From assembly GCA_021613375.1 (NCBI GenBank), contig CM038704.1:2377647-2441646 (forward strand): 64,000 nucleotides of DNA. The letters run 5' to 3'. Below the pieces are notes generated by a model. That model saw only the letters and a program-made list of their open reading frames with translations, was not told where the DNA came from and searched no databases. Each line of letters begins with the position of its first letter. Position 1 is the stretch's first letter. A program made the translations under genes and the position numbers. This stretch comes from Megaleporinus macrocephalus (Eukaryota > Chordata > Actinopteri > Characiformes > Anostomidae). This document shows, one piece after another, positions 36,782 to 50,700 of this stretch.

Positions 36782-37770
36782 AGTCCAACATGTGAAGATG
36801 AGGAAGTAGCGCTGCTGCCCAGGTCAGTGTCATTGTAATGATCTTTTAATTAAGTTTATGTTGTTGTTTGTTGGTATGATAATTGCTCTATAGATTATTA
36901 TTATTATTATTTTTATTATTATTATTATTAGAGGGAGAACAGTGTCTCTGTTATTGCCACTCTATGGGTCTTCAGCAGCTATGAGAAGAAGCTCAGTATT
37001 CCCATTATGGACATCACAACAGAGGCTAGGAAGAGATGGATGGAGACGTTGAGTGATCAACCAAGAGACCTTAGAGCTGAAAGAGATAAAATGATGCAGG
37101 ACAGGTGCAAGTTTGGTTAGTCTGACAATCTCACACCAAATAAGCCCCCAGCCAGCCAAAGAAAAGCTAGTATCTTCAACTTTACAGGAGAGGACAATAA
37201 CAGTGTTTAGTTTTAATGTAAGTCAATGGAACCAGAATGCCTTCTGTGTTATTTTGTGTTAACTGTCGTGTTTAAATGATGTAGAAACAGTAAAATAGAC
37301 AACGACAGTGACAAAATGTATGATGTGCATTGTGTGTTTTATCAGACTACACAAATTCTCCACCTTCAAACTCTCAGCACACTGTGTGTAGCCTGTACGG
37401 GTTGAAAACACAAGCTATATTTGAGTAAAACTAATACTGTGTAATTCTTTCTGTTATTACGTACATTGTGTCGCTCCAACTTGTAAGATGACACGGTTAC
37501 TACTTCATCTTTGCCGGTTCTGCCCGTGAGGGAAGCTCCAAGTATGCTTTATATTTATGACAGTGGTGAATAACAGTTATTTAATCAGCAAGTAAACCGA
37601 GGCAACAGAGAGCCATGAAACAGTAATGAAGATCTGCCTTGACTCCACATTCACCACTAGATGGGGACAAAAAAACCCAAAAAAGGCTGAGGCAGAAAGT
37701 AACAGCTCCATTTACTCAATTCAGTTTTCTCCAGTGACACCGATAGACTACTTTACTTCTGCTTTAGTAT
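36782..37770. other. Non-coding stretch
   Basis: Contains a (TTA)n run near 36896-36931 and the TIR element fragment at 37170-37312. No gene is supported. Confidence 0.5.
37170..37312. repeat. Fragment of the CTGTCC-ended TIR element
   Basis: TTACAGGAGAGGACAATAAC, TTAATGTAAGTCAATGGAAC and GTGTTTAAATGATGTAGAAA match the interior of the 9893-10146 element in the opposite orientation. The terminal repeats are poorly preserved. Confidence 0.55.
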
Positions 37771-40382
37771 ATCAGTGAGTACAGTAATCAGAGAGTACAG
37801 TGATCTGTGAGTACAGTGATCAGTGAGTACAGTGATCAGTGAGTACAGTGATCAGTGAGTACAGTAATCAGAGAATACAGCGATCAGTGAGTACAGCAAT
37901 CAGAGAGTACAGTGATCATAGTACAGTGATCAGAGAGTACATTGATCTGTGAGTACAGTGATCAGTGAGTACGGTAATCAGAGAGTACAGTGATCTGTGA
38001 GTACAGTGATCTGTGAGTACAGTGATCAGTGAGTACAGTGATCAGTGAGTATAGTAATCAGAGAGTACAGTGATCTGTGAGTACAGTGATCAGTGAGTAC
38101 AGTAATCAGAGAGTACAGTGATCTGTGAGTACAGTGATCTGTGAGTACAGTGATCAGTGAGTATAGTAATCAGAGAGTACAGTGATCTGTGAGTACAGTA
38201 ATCAGAGAGTACAGTGATCTGTGAGTACAGTGATCCGTGAGTACAGTGATCAGTGAGTATAGTAATCAGAGAGTACAGTGATCAGTGAGTACAGTAATCA
38301 GAGAGTACAGTGATCTGTGAGTACAGTGATCTGTGAGTACAGTGATCAGTGAGTACAGTGATCAGTGAGTATAGTAATCAGAGAGTACAGTGATCATAGT
38401 ACAGTGATCTGTGAGTACAGTAATCAGAGAGTACAGTGATCATAGTACAGTGATCAGAGAGTACAGTGATCTGTGAGTACAGTGATCAGTGAGTACAGTG
38501 ATCAGAGAGTACAGTGATCAGAGAGTACAGTGATCTGTGGGTACAGTGATCAGTGAGTACAGTGATCAGAGAGTACAGTGATCTGTGAGTACAGTGATCA
38601 GAGAGTACAGTGATCTGTGAGTACAGTGATCTGTGAGTACAGTGATCAGTGAGTACAGTAATCAGAGTACAGTGATCAGGGAGTACAGTGATCTGTGAGT
38701 ACAGAGATCAGTGAGTACAGTGATCAGTGAGTATAGTAATCAGAGTACAGTGATCAGGGAGTACAGTGATCTGTGAGTACAGTGATCAGTGAGTATAGTA
38801 ATCAGAGAGTACAGTGATCAGAGAGTACAGTGATCTGTGAGTACAGTGATCAGTGAGTATAGTAATCAGAGAGTACAGTGATCAGAGAGTACAGTGATCT
38901 GTGAGTACAGTGATCAGAGAGTACAGTGATCAGAGAGTACAGTGATCAGTGAGTACAGTGATCAGTGAGTACAGTAATCAGAGAGTACAGTGATCATAGT
39001 ACAGTGATCAGAGAGTACAGTGATCAGTGAGTACAGTGATCAGTGAGTATAGTAATCAGAGAGTACAGTGATCATAGTACAGTGATCAGAGAGTACAGTG
39101 ATCTGTGAGTACAGTGATCAGTGAGTACAGTAATCAGAGTACAGTGATCAGTGAGTACAATGATCAGTGAGTACAGTAATCAGAGAGTACAGTGATCATA
39201 GTACAGTGATCAGAGAGTACAGTGATCAGTGAGTACAGTGATCAGTGAGTACAGTGATCAGAGAGTACAGTGATCAGAGAGTACAGTGATCTGTGAGTAC
39301 AGTGATCAGTGAGTACAGTAATCAGAGAGTACAGTGATCTGTGAGTACAGTGATCAGTGAGTACAGTGATCAGTGAGTACAGTAATCAGAGAGTACAGTG
39401 ATCATAGTACAGTGATCAGAGAGTACAGTGATCTGTGAGTACAGTGATCAGTGAGTACAGTAATCAGAGTACAGTGATCAGAGAGTACAGTGATCTGTGA
39501 GTACAGTGATCAGTGAGTATAGTAATCAGAGTACAGTGATCAGAGAGTACAGTGATCAGTGAGTATAGTAATCAGAGTACAGTGATCTGTGAGTACAGTG
39601 ATCAGTGAGTACAGTAATCAGAGTACAGTGATCAGGGAGTACAGTGATCTGTGAGTACAGTGATCAGTGAGTACAGTGATCAGTGAGTATAGTAATCAGA
39701 GTACAGTGATCAGTGAGTATAGTAATCAGAGTACAGTGATCTGTGAGTACAGTGATCAGTGAGTATAGTAATCAGAGAGTACAGTGATCAGAGAGTACAG
39801 TGATCTGTGAGTACAGTAATCAGAGAGTACAGTGATCAGAGAGTACAGTGATCAGAGAGTACAGTGATCAGTGAGTACAGTGATCAGTGAGTACAGTAAT
39901 CAGAGAGTACAGTGATCAGTGAGTACAGTGATCAGTGAGTACAGTAATCAGAGAGTACAGTGATCATAGTACAGTGATCAGAGAGTACAGTGATCAGTGA
40001 GTACAGTGATCAGTGAGTATAGTAATCAGAGAGTACAGTGATCATAGTACAGTGATCAGAGAGTACAGTGATCAGAGAGTACAGTGATCTGTGAGTACAG
40101 TGATCAGTGAGTACAGTGATCTGTGAGTACAGTGATCAGTGAGTACAGTGATCAGTGAGTACAGTAATCAGAGAGTACAGTGATCATAGTACAGTGATCA
40201 GAGAGTACAGTGATCTGTGAGTACAGTGATCAGTGAGTATAGTAATCAGAGTACAGTGATCAGTGAGTACAATGATCTGTGAGTACAGTAATCAGAGAGT
40301 ACAGTGATCAGAGAGTACAGTGATCAGTGAGTACAGTGATCAGTGAGTACAGTAATCAGAGAGTACAGTGATCAGAGAGTAA
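37771..40382. repeat. 16-bp minisatellite (GAGTACAGTGATCAGT)
   Basis: About 2.6 kb and roughly 160 units. Variants are GTGATCTGTGAGTACA, GTAATCAGAGAGTACA, and short units such as CATAGTACAGTGATC. Nearly every unit has GATC and many have the TGATCA palindrome. Composite blocks of several variants recur, for example GTGATCATAGTACAGTGATC many times. Confidence 0.97.
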
Positions 40383-40807
40383 AGTTTACTCAAATACATT
40401 ACAGTTAACAGGCATTCATAGTGAATGGCATTTTTGCTGCTTTGTGATTGGTCAACTCCTCTAATATACAAGGTTTATTTTTATTATTATTATTTTTAAT
40501 AATAATAATATAATAATATAATAATACTAACCCTAATACTTAGTAAGTACTTGCCATTATCTTAAATATGTAGTGAAACATTATCCATCCGTCCACTCCC
40601 ACTTTATCCCGCTAGTTGGGGTGACGGGGGGCCGGAGGCAAACCCAGCATCATCAGGCGAAGGTGGGGTACACCATGGACAGGTTGCCAGTATATCACAT
40701 GGCCAACCCCTACAAGCAGTTTAGAGTGAGCGATCAACCTAACATGGGTAACATCAATCAACAGCAACATCAACAACTGTCTGAAAGCATTCTGATGTTC
40801 TAACAGA
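40383..40807. other. Spacer with TTA/TAA hairpin and a dispersed repeat fragment
   Basis: TTATTATTATTATTTTTAAT followed by AATAATAATATAATAATA (40479-40528) can fold back. A partial copy of the GGGTACACCATGGACAGGTT dispersed repeat (the element behind the 20-bp array) covers about 40583-40740, ending before its terminal part. Confidence 0.6.
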
Positions 40808-40809
40808 GC

Positions 40810-40886
<77 letters not shown>

Positions 40887-40894
40887 TAAAAATG

Positions 40895-40938
<44 letters not shown>

Positions 40939-40984
40939 TAATAATAATAATAATAAAAATGATAATAATAATAATAATAATAAT
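40808..40984. repeat. (AAT)n microsatellite
   Basis: About 175 bases of AAT triplets with a few AAAAATGAT interruptions. The poly-Leu/poly-Tyr frame on the - strand is an artefact. Confidence 0.97.
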
Positions 40985-42149
40985 TGCGTTTCACTCTACT
41001 TGCTCTGTTTCCTGTTAAACCCTGAAATAAACAACAGAAAGTTTCAGAACTTAAAAAAATAAACGCTGTGAGAGCCTCAAGCTTCTGCATCATTTCTATA
41101 AACTCAAACTGAAACAAACTGCAGTGCTTTAGTTAAAAAAGGTCACATATTCCTCCAGTGACGCTTGCGCCCAGACGACTCTCAGGTGGATCGAATCTAC
41201 TGATCACACTGTCATTCAAGTGGACACACCACCAAATTCAGAGAAATTCAGAAATTAATTTGATTATTCAAGGATTTTTACTCTGATATGATTATGCTCT
41301 GATTTTGATATATATAGCCCTATATATCCATTTTTTTCTATGGTCAGGATACCCACAGGACCACCACAGAGAAGCTATTATTAGGGAGGTGGGTCATTCT
41401 CAGCACTGTAGTGACACTGACATGGTGAGGGTGTGTTAGTGTGTGTTGTGCTGGTAGGAGTGCATCAGAGTGGACTCACTGTCCACTCTATTAGACACTC
41501 CTACTACTTGCTGGTCCAACTTGTAGATGTAAAGTCAGAGACAGTAGCTCATCTGCTGCTGCACAGTTTGTGTTGGTTGCTATATACGTTCTATATATGT
41601 AAGATCTGTCACTCACTGAGACTCACAGCCTACAGACGAGCGAGAGCGGATGGAAGGATGAAGGATATGCGTAGAGGAGAGATGATGAAGGGCTCTGAAG
41701 GTTGCGAGCAGTGTGTTGAGGTTGCTGGTATCCGGTGACGGAGAGTAGCTGGTGTTGGAGCTGATTTTTTGTAATAACTAATCACTCAGGGTGAGTATTT
41801 TTGAACACCAGTGGTCTGTGAAAGCACAGACTTGGTTGAACTCAGTATTTTATGTACTCTGGTCTCACTCAGAGCTCTCTGCTGCTGATAGGTCAACACA
41901 AGTAATGATTATCAACAACACTTGTGGTTCTGTAAACAAGTATTTTGGCTGGGGGACCATTTCGAGTCTCGAGGGTCCTCTTCACTCGTCTGAGTGGGGT
42001 CTGACGTGAAGTGCTGCCCTCTACAAGTCGAGTGCAGCACTTAAACACTGGATGCAGCGCGATAACGAACAGAGTCCAAATAACACAACGTGTTCTCACT
42101 GCTCTGTTTACTGGTCAGCAGTACAAAGTGAATAACAGCCTTCTGTATG
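40985..42149. other. Non-coding stretch containing an inverted fragment of the TTATGGCTGATC element
   Basis: At 41352-41545 the words ACAGGACCACCACAGAGAAG, GGTGGGTCATTCTCAGCACT, GTGTTAGTGTGTGTTGTGCT and TCCACTCTATTAGACACTCC match the 6300-6600 element in the opposite orientation. The remainder is unremarkable. Confidence 0.6.
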
Positions 42150-45100
42150 GATGTTGAACACTGCTGTGAGGATTTGATTGAGTGTTAGTGAGGTCAGGTA
42201 CTGATGTTGAACATTGCTGTGAGGATTTGATTGAGTGTTAGTGAGGTCAGGTACTGATGTTTAACACCACTGTCAGGATTTGATTGAGTGTTAGTGAGGT
42301 CATGTACTGATGTTGAACACTGCTGTGAGGATTTGATTGAGTGTTAGTGAGGTCAGGTACTGATGTTGAACATTGCTGTGAGGATTTGATTGAGTGTTTG
42401 TGAGGTCAGGTACTGATGTTGAACATTGCTGTGAGGATTTGATTGAGTGTTAGTGAGGTCAGGTACTGATGTTTAACACCACTGTCAGGATGTGATTGAG
42501 TGTTAGTGAGGTCAGGTACTGATGTTGAACATTGCCGTGAGGATTTGATTGAATGTTAGTGAAGTCAGGTACTGATGTTTAACACTGCTGTGAGGATTTG
42601 ATTGAGTGTTAGTGAAGTCAGGTACTGATGGTTGAACATTGCTGTGAGGATTTGATTGAGTGTTAGTGAGGTCAGGGTACTGATGTTGAACATTGCTTTG
42701 AGGATTTGATTGAGTGTTAGTGAGATTAGGTACTGATGTTGAACATTGCTGTGAGGATTTGATTGAGTGTTAGTGAGGTCAGGTACTGATGTTGAACATT
42801 GCTGTAAGGATTTGATTGTTAGTGAGGTCAGGTACTGATGTTGAACACTTGCTGTGAGGGATTTGATTGAGTGTGAGAGAGGTCAGGTACTGATGTTGAA
42901 CATTGCTGTGAGGGTTTGATTGAATGTTAGTGAAGTCAGGTACTGATGTTTAACACTGCTGTGAGGATTTGATTGAGTGTTAGTGAGGTCAGGTACTGAT
43001 GTTGAACATTGCTGTGAGGATTTGATTGAATGTTAGTGAAGTCAGGTACTGATGTTTAACACTGCTGTGAGGATTTGATTGAGTGTTAGTGAAGTCAGGT
43101 ACTGATGTTGAACATTGCTGTGAGGATTTGATTGAGTGTTAGTGAGGTCAGGTACTGATGTTGAACATTGCTTTGAGGATTTGATTGAGTGTTAGTGAGA
43201 TTAGGTACTGATGTTGAACATTGCTGTGAGGATTTGATTGAGTGTTAGTGAGGTCAGGTACTGATGTTGAACATTGCTGTGAGGATTTGATTGAGTGTTA
43301 GTGAGGTCAGGTACTGATGTTTAACATTGCTGTGAGGATTTGATTGAGTGTTAGAGAGGTCAGGTACTGATGTTGAACATTGCTGTGAGGGTTTGATTGA
43401 ATGTTAGTGAAGTCAGGTACTGATGTTTAACACTGCTGTGAGGATTTGATTGAGTGTTAGTGAGGTCAGGTACTGATGTTGAACATTGCTGTGAGGATTT
43501 GATTGAGTGTTATAGAGTGTTAGTGAGGTCAGGTACTGATGTTGAACATTGCTGTAAGGATTTGATTGTTAGTGAGGTCAGGTACTGATGTTTAACATTG
43601 CTGTGAGGATTTGATTGAGTGTTAGTGAGGTCAGGTACTGATGTTAACATGCTGTGAGGATTTGAAGATGTTAAGAGGTTAGTGAGGTCAGGTACTGATG
43701 TTGAACATTGCTGTGAGGATTTGATTGAGTGATAGTGAAATTAGGTACTGATGTTGAACATTGCGTGAAGGATTGATTGAGTGTTAGTGAGGTCAGGTAC
43801 TGATGTTGAACATTGCTGTGAGGATTTGATAGAGTGTTAGTGAAGTCAGGTACTGATGTGAACATTGCTGTGAGGATTTGATTGAGTGTTAGTGAAGTCA
43901 GGTACTGATGTTGAACATTGCTGTGAGGATTTGATTTGAGTGTTAGTGAGGTCAGCACTGATGTTTAACACTTGCTGTGAGGATTTGATTGAGTGTTAGT
44001 GAGATCAGGTACTGATGTTGAACATTGCTGTGAGGATTTGATTGAGTGTTAGTGAGGTCAGGTACTGATGTTGAACATTGCTGTGAGGATTTGATTGAGT
44101 GTTAGTGAGGTCAGGTACTGTTGTTGAACATTGCTGTGAGGATTTGATTGAATGTTAGTGAAGTCAGGTACTGATGTTTAACACTGCTGTGAGGATTTGA
44201 TTGAGTGTTAGTGAAGTCAGGTACTGATGTTGAACATTGCTGTGAGGATTTGATTGAGTGTTAGTGAGGTCAGGTACTGATGTTGGACATTGCTTTGAGG
44301 ATTTGATTGAGTGTTAGTGAGATTAGGTACTGATGTTGAACATTGCTGTGAGGATTTGATTGAGTGTTAGTGAGGTCAGGTACTGATGTTGAACATTGCT
44401 GTGAGGATTTGATTGAGTGTTAGTGAGGTCAGGTACTGATGTTGAACATTGCTGTGAGGATTTGATTGAGTGTTAGTGAGGTCAGGTACTGATGTTGAAC
44501 ATTGCTGTGAGGGTTTGATTGAATGTTAGTGAAGTCAGGTACTGATGTTTAACACTGCTGTGAGGATTTGATTGAGTGTTAGTTAGGTCAGGTACTCATG
44601 TTGAACATTGCTGTGAGGATTTGATCGAGTGTTAGTGAGGTCAGGTACTGATGTGGAACATTGCTGTGAGGATTTGATTGAGTGTTAGTGAGGTCAGGTA
44701 CTGATGTTGAACATTGCTGTGAGGATTTGATTGAGTGTTAGTTAGGTCAGGTACTCATGTTGAACATTGCTGTGAGGATTTGATCGAGTGTTAGTGAGGT
44801 CAGGTACTGATGTGGAACATTGCTGTGAGGATTTGATTGAGTGTTAGTGAGGTCAGATGCTGATATTGAACATTGCTGTGAGGACTTGATAGAGTGTTAT
44901 AGAGTGTTAGTGAGGTCAGGTACTGATGTTGAACATTGCTGTGAGGATTTGATTGAGTGTTAGTGAGGTCAGGTACTGATGTTGAACATTGCTGTGAGGA
45001 TTTGATAGAGTGTTAGTCAGGTACTGATGTTTAACACCGCTGTCAGGATTTGATTGAGTGTTAGTGAGGTCAGGAACTGATGTTGAACATTGCTGTGAGG

Positions 45101-47101
45101 ATTTGATTAAATGTTAGTGAAGTCAGGTACTGATGTTGAACATTGCTGTGAGGATTTGATTGAGTGTTAGTGCGGTCAGGTACTGATGTTGAACATTGCT
45201 GTGAGTATTTGATTGAGTGTTAGTGAAATTAGGTACTCCTGTTGAACATTGCTGTGAGTATTTGATTGAGTGTTAGTGAGGTCAGGTACTGATGTTGAAC
45301 ATTGCTGCGAGGATTTGATTGAGTGTTAGTGAGGTCAGGTACTGATGTTGAACATTGATGTAAGGATTTGATTGAATGTTAGTGAAGTCAGGTACTGACG
45401 TTGAACATTGCTGTGAGGATTTGATTGAGTGTAAGTGAGGTCAGGTACTGATGTGGAACATTGCTGTGAGGATTTGATTGAGTGTTAGGGAGGTCAGGTA
45501 CTGATGTTGAACATTGCTTTGAGGATTTGATTGAGTGTTAGTGAGATTAGGTACTGATGTTGAACATTGCTGTGAGGATTTGATTGAGTGTTAGTGAGGT
45601 CAGGTACTGATGTTGAACATTGCTGTGAGGATTTGATTGAGTGTTAGTGAGGTCAGGTACTGATGTTGAACATTGCTGTAAGGATTTGATTGTTAGTGAG
45701 GTCAGGTACTGATGTTTAACATTGCTGTGAGGATTTGATTGAGTGTTAGTGAGGTCAGGTACTGATGTTGAACATTGCTGTGAGGGTTTGATTGAATGTT
45801 AGTGAAGTCAGGTACTGATGTTTAACACTGCTGTGAGGATTTGATTGAGTGTTAGTGAGGTCAGGTACTGATGTTGAACATTGCTGTGAGGATTTGATTG
45901 AGTGTTAGTTAGGTCAGGTACTCATGTTGAACATTGCTGTGAGGATTTGATCGAGTGTTAGTGAGGTCAGGTACTGATGTGGAACATTGCTGTGAGGATT
46001 TGATTGAGTGTTAGTGAGGTCAGGTACTGATGTTGAACATTGCTGTGAGGATTTGATAGAGTGTTAGTGAGGTCAGGAACTGATGTTTAACACCGCTGTC
46101 AGGATTTGATTGAGTGTTAGTGAGGTCAGGAACTGATGTTGAACATTGCTGTGAGGATTTGATTAAATGTTAGTGAAGTCAGGTACTGATGTTGAACATT
46201 GCTGTGAGGATGTGATTGAGTGTTAGTGAGGTCAGGTACTGATGTTTAACACCGCTGTCAGGATTTGATTGAGTGTTAGTGAGGTCAGGAACTGATGTTG
46301 AACATTGCTGTGAGGATTTGATTAAATGTTAGTGAAGTCAGGTACTGATGTTGAACATTGCTGTGAGGATTTGATTGAGTGTTAGTGCGGTCAGGTACTG
46401 ATGTTGAACATTGCTGTGAGGATTTGATTGAGTGTTAGTGAAATTAGGTACTCCTGTTGAACATTGCTGTGAGTATTTGATTGAGTGTTAGTGAGGTCAG
46501 GTACTGATGTTGAACATTGCTGCGAGGATTTGATTGAGTGTTAGTGAGGTCAGGTACTGATGTTGAACATTGATGTAAGGATTTGATTGAATGTTAGTGA
46601 GGTCAGGTACTGATGTGGAACATTGCTGTGAGGATTTGATTGAGTGTTAGTGAGGTCAGGTACTGATGTTGAACATTGCTGTGAGGATTTGATTGAGTGT
46701 AAGTGAGGTCAGGTACTGATGTGGAACATTGCTGTGAGGATTTGATTGAGTGTTAGTGAGGTCAGGTACTGATGTTGAACATTGCTGTGAGGATTTGATT
46801 GAGTGTTAGGGAGGTCAGGTACTGATGTTGAACATTGCTATAAGGGATCTGTTTGAGTGTTAGTGAGGTCAGATGCTGATGTTGAACATTGCTGTGAGGA
46901 TTTGATAGAGTGTTATAGAGTGTTAGTGAGGTCAGGTACTGATGTTGAACATTGCTGTGAGGATTTGATTGAGTGTTAGTGAGATTAGGTACTGATGTTG
47001 AACATTGCTGTAAGGATTTGATTGTTAGTGAGGTCAGGTACTGATGTTGAACATTGCTGTGAGGATTTGATTGAGTGTTAGTGAGGTCAGGTACTGATGT
47101 T
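42150..47101. repeat. 53-bp minisatellite, about 5 kb
   Basis: Roughly 93 units. The core words are TGATGTTGAACATTGCTGTG, AGGATTTGATTGAGTGTTAG and TGAGGTCAGGTAC. Most units contain AGGTCA, the nuclear-receptor half-site, and some have AAGTCA. Marker variants (CATTGCTTTGAGG, TTTGATCGAGTG, AACACCGCTGTCAGG, TATAGAGTGTTAG) recur at multi-unit distances, showing higher-order duplication. Confidence 0.97.
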
Positions 47102-47787
47102 GGATGATCAGCTCTGGATGGAACTCTATCACTGCTCTAGTGCTGGTGGATCTGGTTCAGTTTCAGTTTTATCTGCTTCACTGTTTCCTGAAAGAGTCTA
47201 ATGATGGGAACGTTGAGGATCATGTCAGTGTTTAAGAGGGTTAGAATGATTTCCTGCTGCGAGAAGATAAACGAGCAACGTTGCCGTAGTGAACATCCGA
47301 GCTTCTTCTATGTTTTAGTATGTTTTAATGAGTTTCCTACCTGTTTCAGCTCATTAGCTAACGAGGCTTTCCGGAGTTGAAGAAATTCAATTCAGCTCAT
47401 TTCAAATTTAATTAGTCCCACTGATCAATTTTAAAGCTGGCATAAGAAAAACAAATAACATAAAAGTATCTCATCTACATCGGCCATAGTTTTAAACATC
47501 CATTAGTGCTCTCATAATTGGGTTTCTGAGTTTATACGAGAGACGATATTGAAGCTTTATGAGAATCGCTCGGGAGGCTTGTAAAGAAGAAGTGTCTCTC
47601 CTGTGTCTCAGTGTACGAGAGCAGGGACACAGATTAAACCTCACAAGGTAAGCTACGCCTCTACACCTGCACGTCAAGCTTCACTTTGTAGTCAGTGACA
47701 TTCCTAAATAAGGAATTCTGAATCCAGGTTATTTTTCTTTATGTGAGGAATAATGGTTGATTCCAAAATCACCCCTTTAAATCAAAA
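47102..47787. promoter_or_regulatory. Non-repetitive island between two giant arrays; candidate conserved element
   Basis: Complex sequence survives between the 53-bp and 34-bp arrays. It includes TTCAAATTTAATTAGTCCCA, CACTGATCAATTTTAAAGCT and AGTGCTCTCATAATTGGGTT. The - strand frame at 47492-47677 (61 codons) is unrecognised. Enhancer-like character is inference from motif content and the lack of repeats. Confidence 0.3.
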
Positions 47788-50700
47788 TCTATACCTCACC
47801 TACTACACTAATGAATAAACTACTATACTTCACCTACTACACTAACGACTACACTACTATACTTCACCTACTACAATAATGAATAAACTACTATACTTCA
47901 CCTACTACACTAATGAATAAACTACTATACTTCACCTACTACACTAACGACTACACTACTATACTTCACCTACTACACTAACGACTACACTACTATACTT
48001 CACCTACTACACTAACGACTACACTACTATACTTCACCTACTACACTAATAAATACACTTCTATACTTCACCTACTACAATAATGAATACACTACTATAC
48101 TTCACCTACTACACTAACGACTACACTACTATACTTCACCTACTACACTAACGACTACACTACTATACTTCACCTACTACACTAATGAATAAACTACTAT
48201 ACTTCACCTACTACACTAACGACTACACTACTATACTTCACCTACTACACTAACGACTACACTACTATACTTCACCTACTACACTAACGACTACACTACT
48301 ATACTTCACCTACTACACTAATAAATACACTTCTATACTTCACCTACTACATTAATGAATACACTACTATACTTCACCTACTACACTAACGACTACACTA
48401 CTATACTTCACCTACTACACTAACGACTACACTTCTATACTTCACCTACTACACTAATGAATACACTTCTATACTTCACCTACTACACTAATGGATACAC
48501 TTCTATACTTCACCTACTACACTAATGAATATACTTCTATACTTCACCTACTACACTAATGAATACACTTCTATACTTCACCTACAACACTAATGGATAC
48601 ACTTCTATACTTCACCTACTACACTAATGAATACACTTCTATACTTCACCTACTACACTAATGAATACACTTCTATACTTCACCTACTACACTAATGAAT
48701 ACACTTCTATACTTCACCTACTACACTAATGGATACACTTCTATACTTCACCTACTACACTAATGAATACACTTCTATACTTCACCTACTACACTAATGA
48801 ATACACTTCTATACTTCACCTACTACACTAATGGATACACTTCTATACTTCACCTACTACACTAATGAATACACTTCTATACTCCACCTACTACACTAAT
48901 GAGTACACTACTATACTTCACCTACTACACTAATGAATACACTACTATACTTCACCTACTACACTAATGAATACACTTCTATACTTCACCTACTACACTA
49001 ATGAATACACTTCTATACTTCACCTACTACACTAATGAATACACTACTATACTTCACCTACTACACTAATGAATACACTTCTATACTTCACCTACTACAC
49101 TAATGAATACACTACTATACTTCACCTACTACACTAATGAATACACTTCTATACTTCACCTACTACACTAATGAGTACACTACTATACTTCACCTACTAC
49201 ACTAATGAATACACTTCTATACTTCACCTACTACACTAATGAATACACTTCTATACTTCACCTACTACACTAATGAATACACTTCTATACTTCACCTACT
49301 ACACTAATGAATACACTACTATACTTCACCTACTACACTAATGAATACTCTATACTTCACCTACTACACTAATGAATACACTTCTATACTTCAGCTACTA
49401 CACTAATGAATACACCTCTATACCTCACCTACTACACTAATGAATACACTACTATACTTCACCTACTACACTAATGAATACTCTATACTTCACCTACTAC
49501 ACTAATGAATACACTTCTATACTTCACCTACTACACTAATGAATACACTTCTATACTTCACCTACTACACTAATGAATACACTTCTATACTTCACCTACT
49601 ACACTAATGAATACACTACTATACTTCACCTACTACACTAATGAATACACTACTATACTTCACTACTACACTAATGAATACACTTCTATACTTCACTACT
49701 ACACTAATGAATACACTTCTATACTTCACCTACTACACTAATGAATACACTACTATACTTCACTACTACACTAATGAATACACTTCTATACTTCACTACT
49801 ACACTAATGAATACACTTCTATACTTCACCTACTACACTAATGAATACACTACTATACTTCACCTACTACACTAATGAATACACTTCTATACTTCACCTA
49901 CTACACTAATAAATACACTTCTATACTTCACCTACTACACTAATGAATACACTACTATACTTCACCTACTACACTAATGGATACACTTCTATACTTCACC
50001 TACTACACTAATGAATACACTACTATACTTCACCTACTACACTAATAAATACACTACTATACTTCACCTACTACACTAATGGATACACTTCTATACTTCA
50101 CCTACTACACTAATGAATACACTACTATACTTCACCTACTACACTAATGAATACACTACTATACTTCACCTACTACACTAATGAGTACACTTCTATACTT
50201 CACCTACTAGACTAATGAGTACACTTCTATACTTCACCTACTACACTAATGACTACACTTCTATACTTCACCTACTACACTAATGAGTACACTTCTATAC
50301 TTCACCTACTACACTAATGACTACACTTCTATACTTCACCTACTACACTAATGAGTACACTACTATACTTCACTACTACACTAATGAATACACTTCTATA
50401 CTTCACCTACTACACTAATGAATACACTCCTATACTTCACCTACTACACTAATGAATACACTTCTATACTTCACCTACTACACTAATGAATACACTTCTA
50501 TACTTCACCTACTACACTAATGAATACACTACTATACTTCACCTACTACACTAATGGATACACTTCTATACTTCACCTACTACACTAATGAATACACTAC
50601 TATACTTCACCTACTACACTAATGAATACACTACTATACTTCACCTACTACACTAATGAGTACACTTCTATACTTCACCTACTAGACTAATGAGTACACT

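Noticed and set aside
40800..41117. Poly-Leu/poly-Tyr - strand frame
   Set aside because: Translation of an (AAT)n microsatellite.
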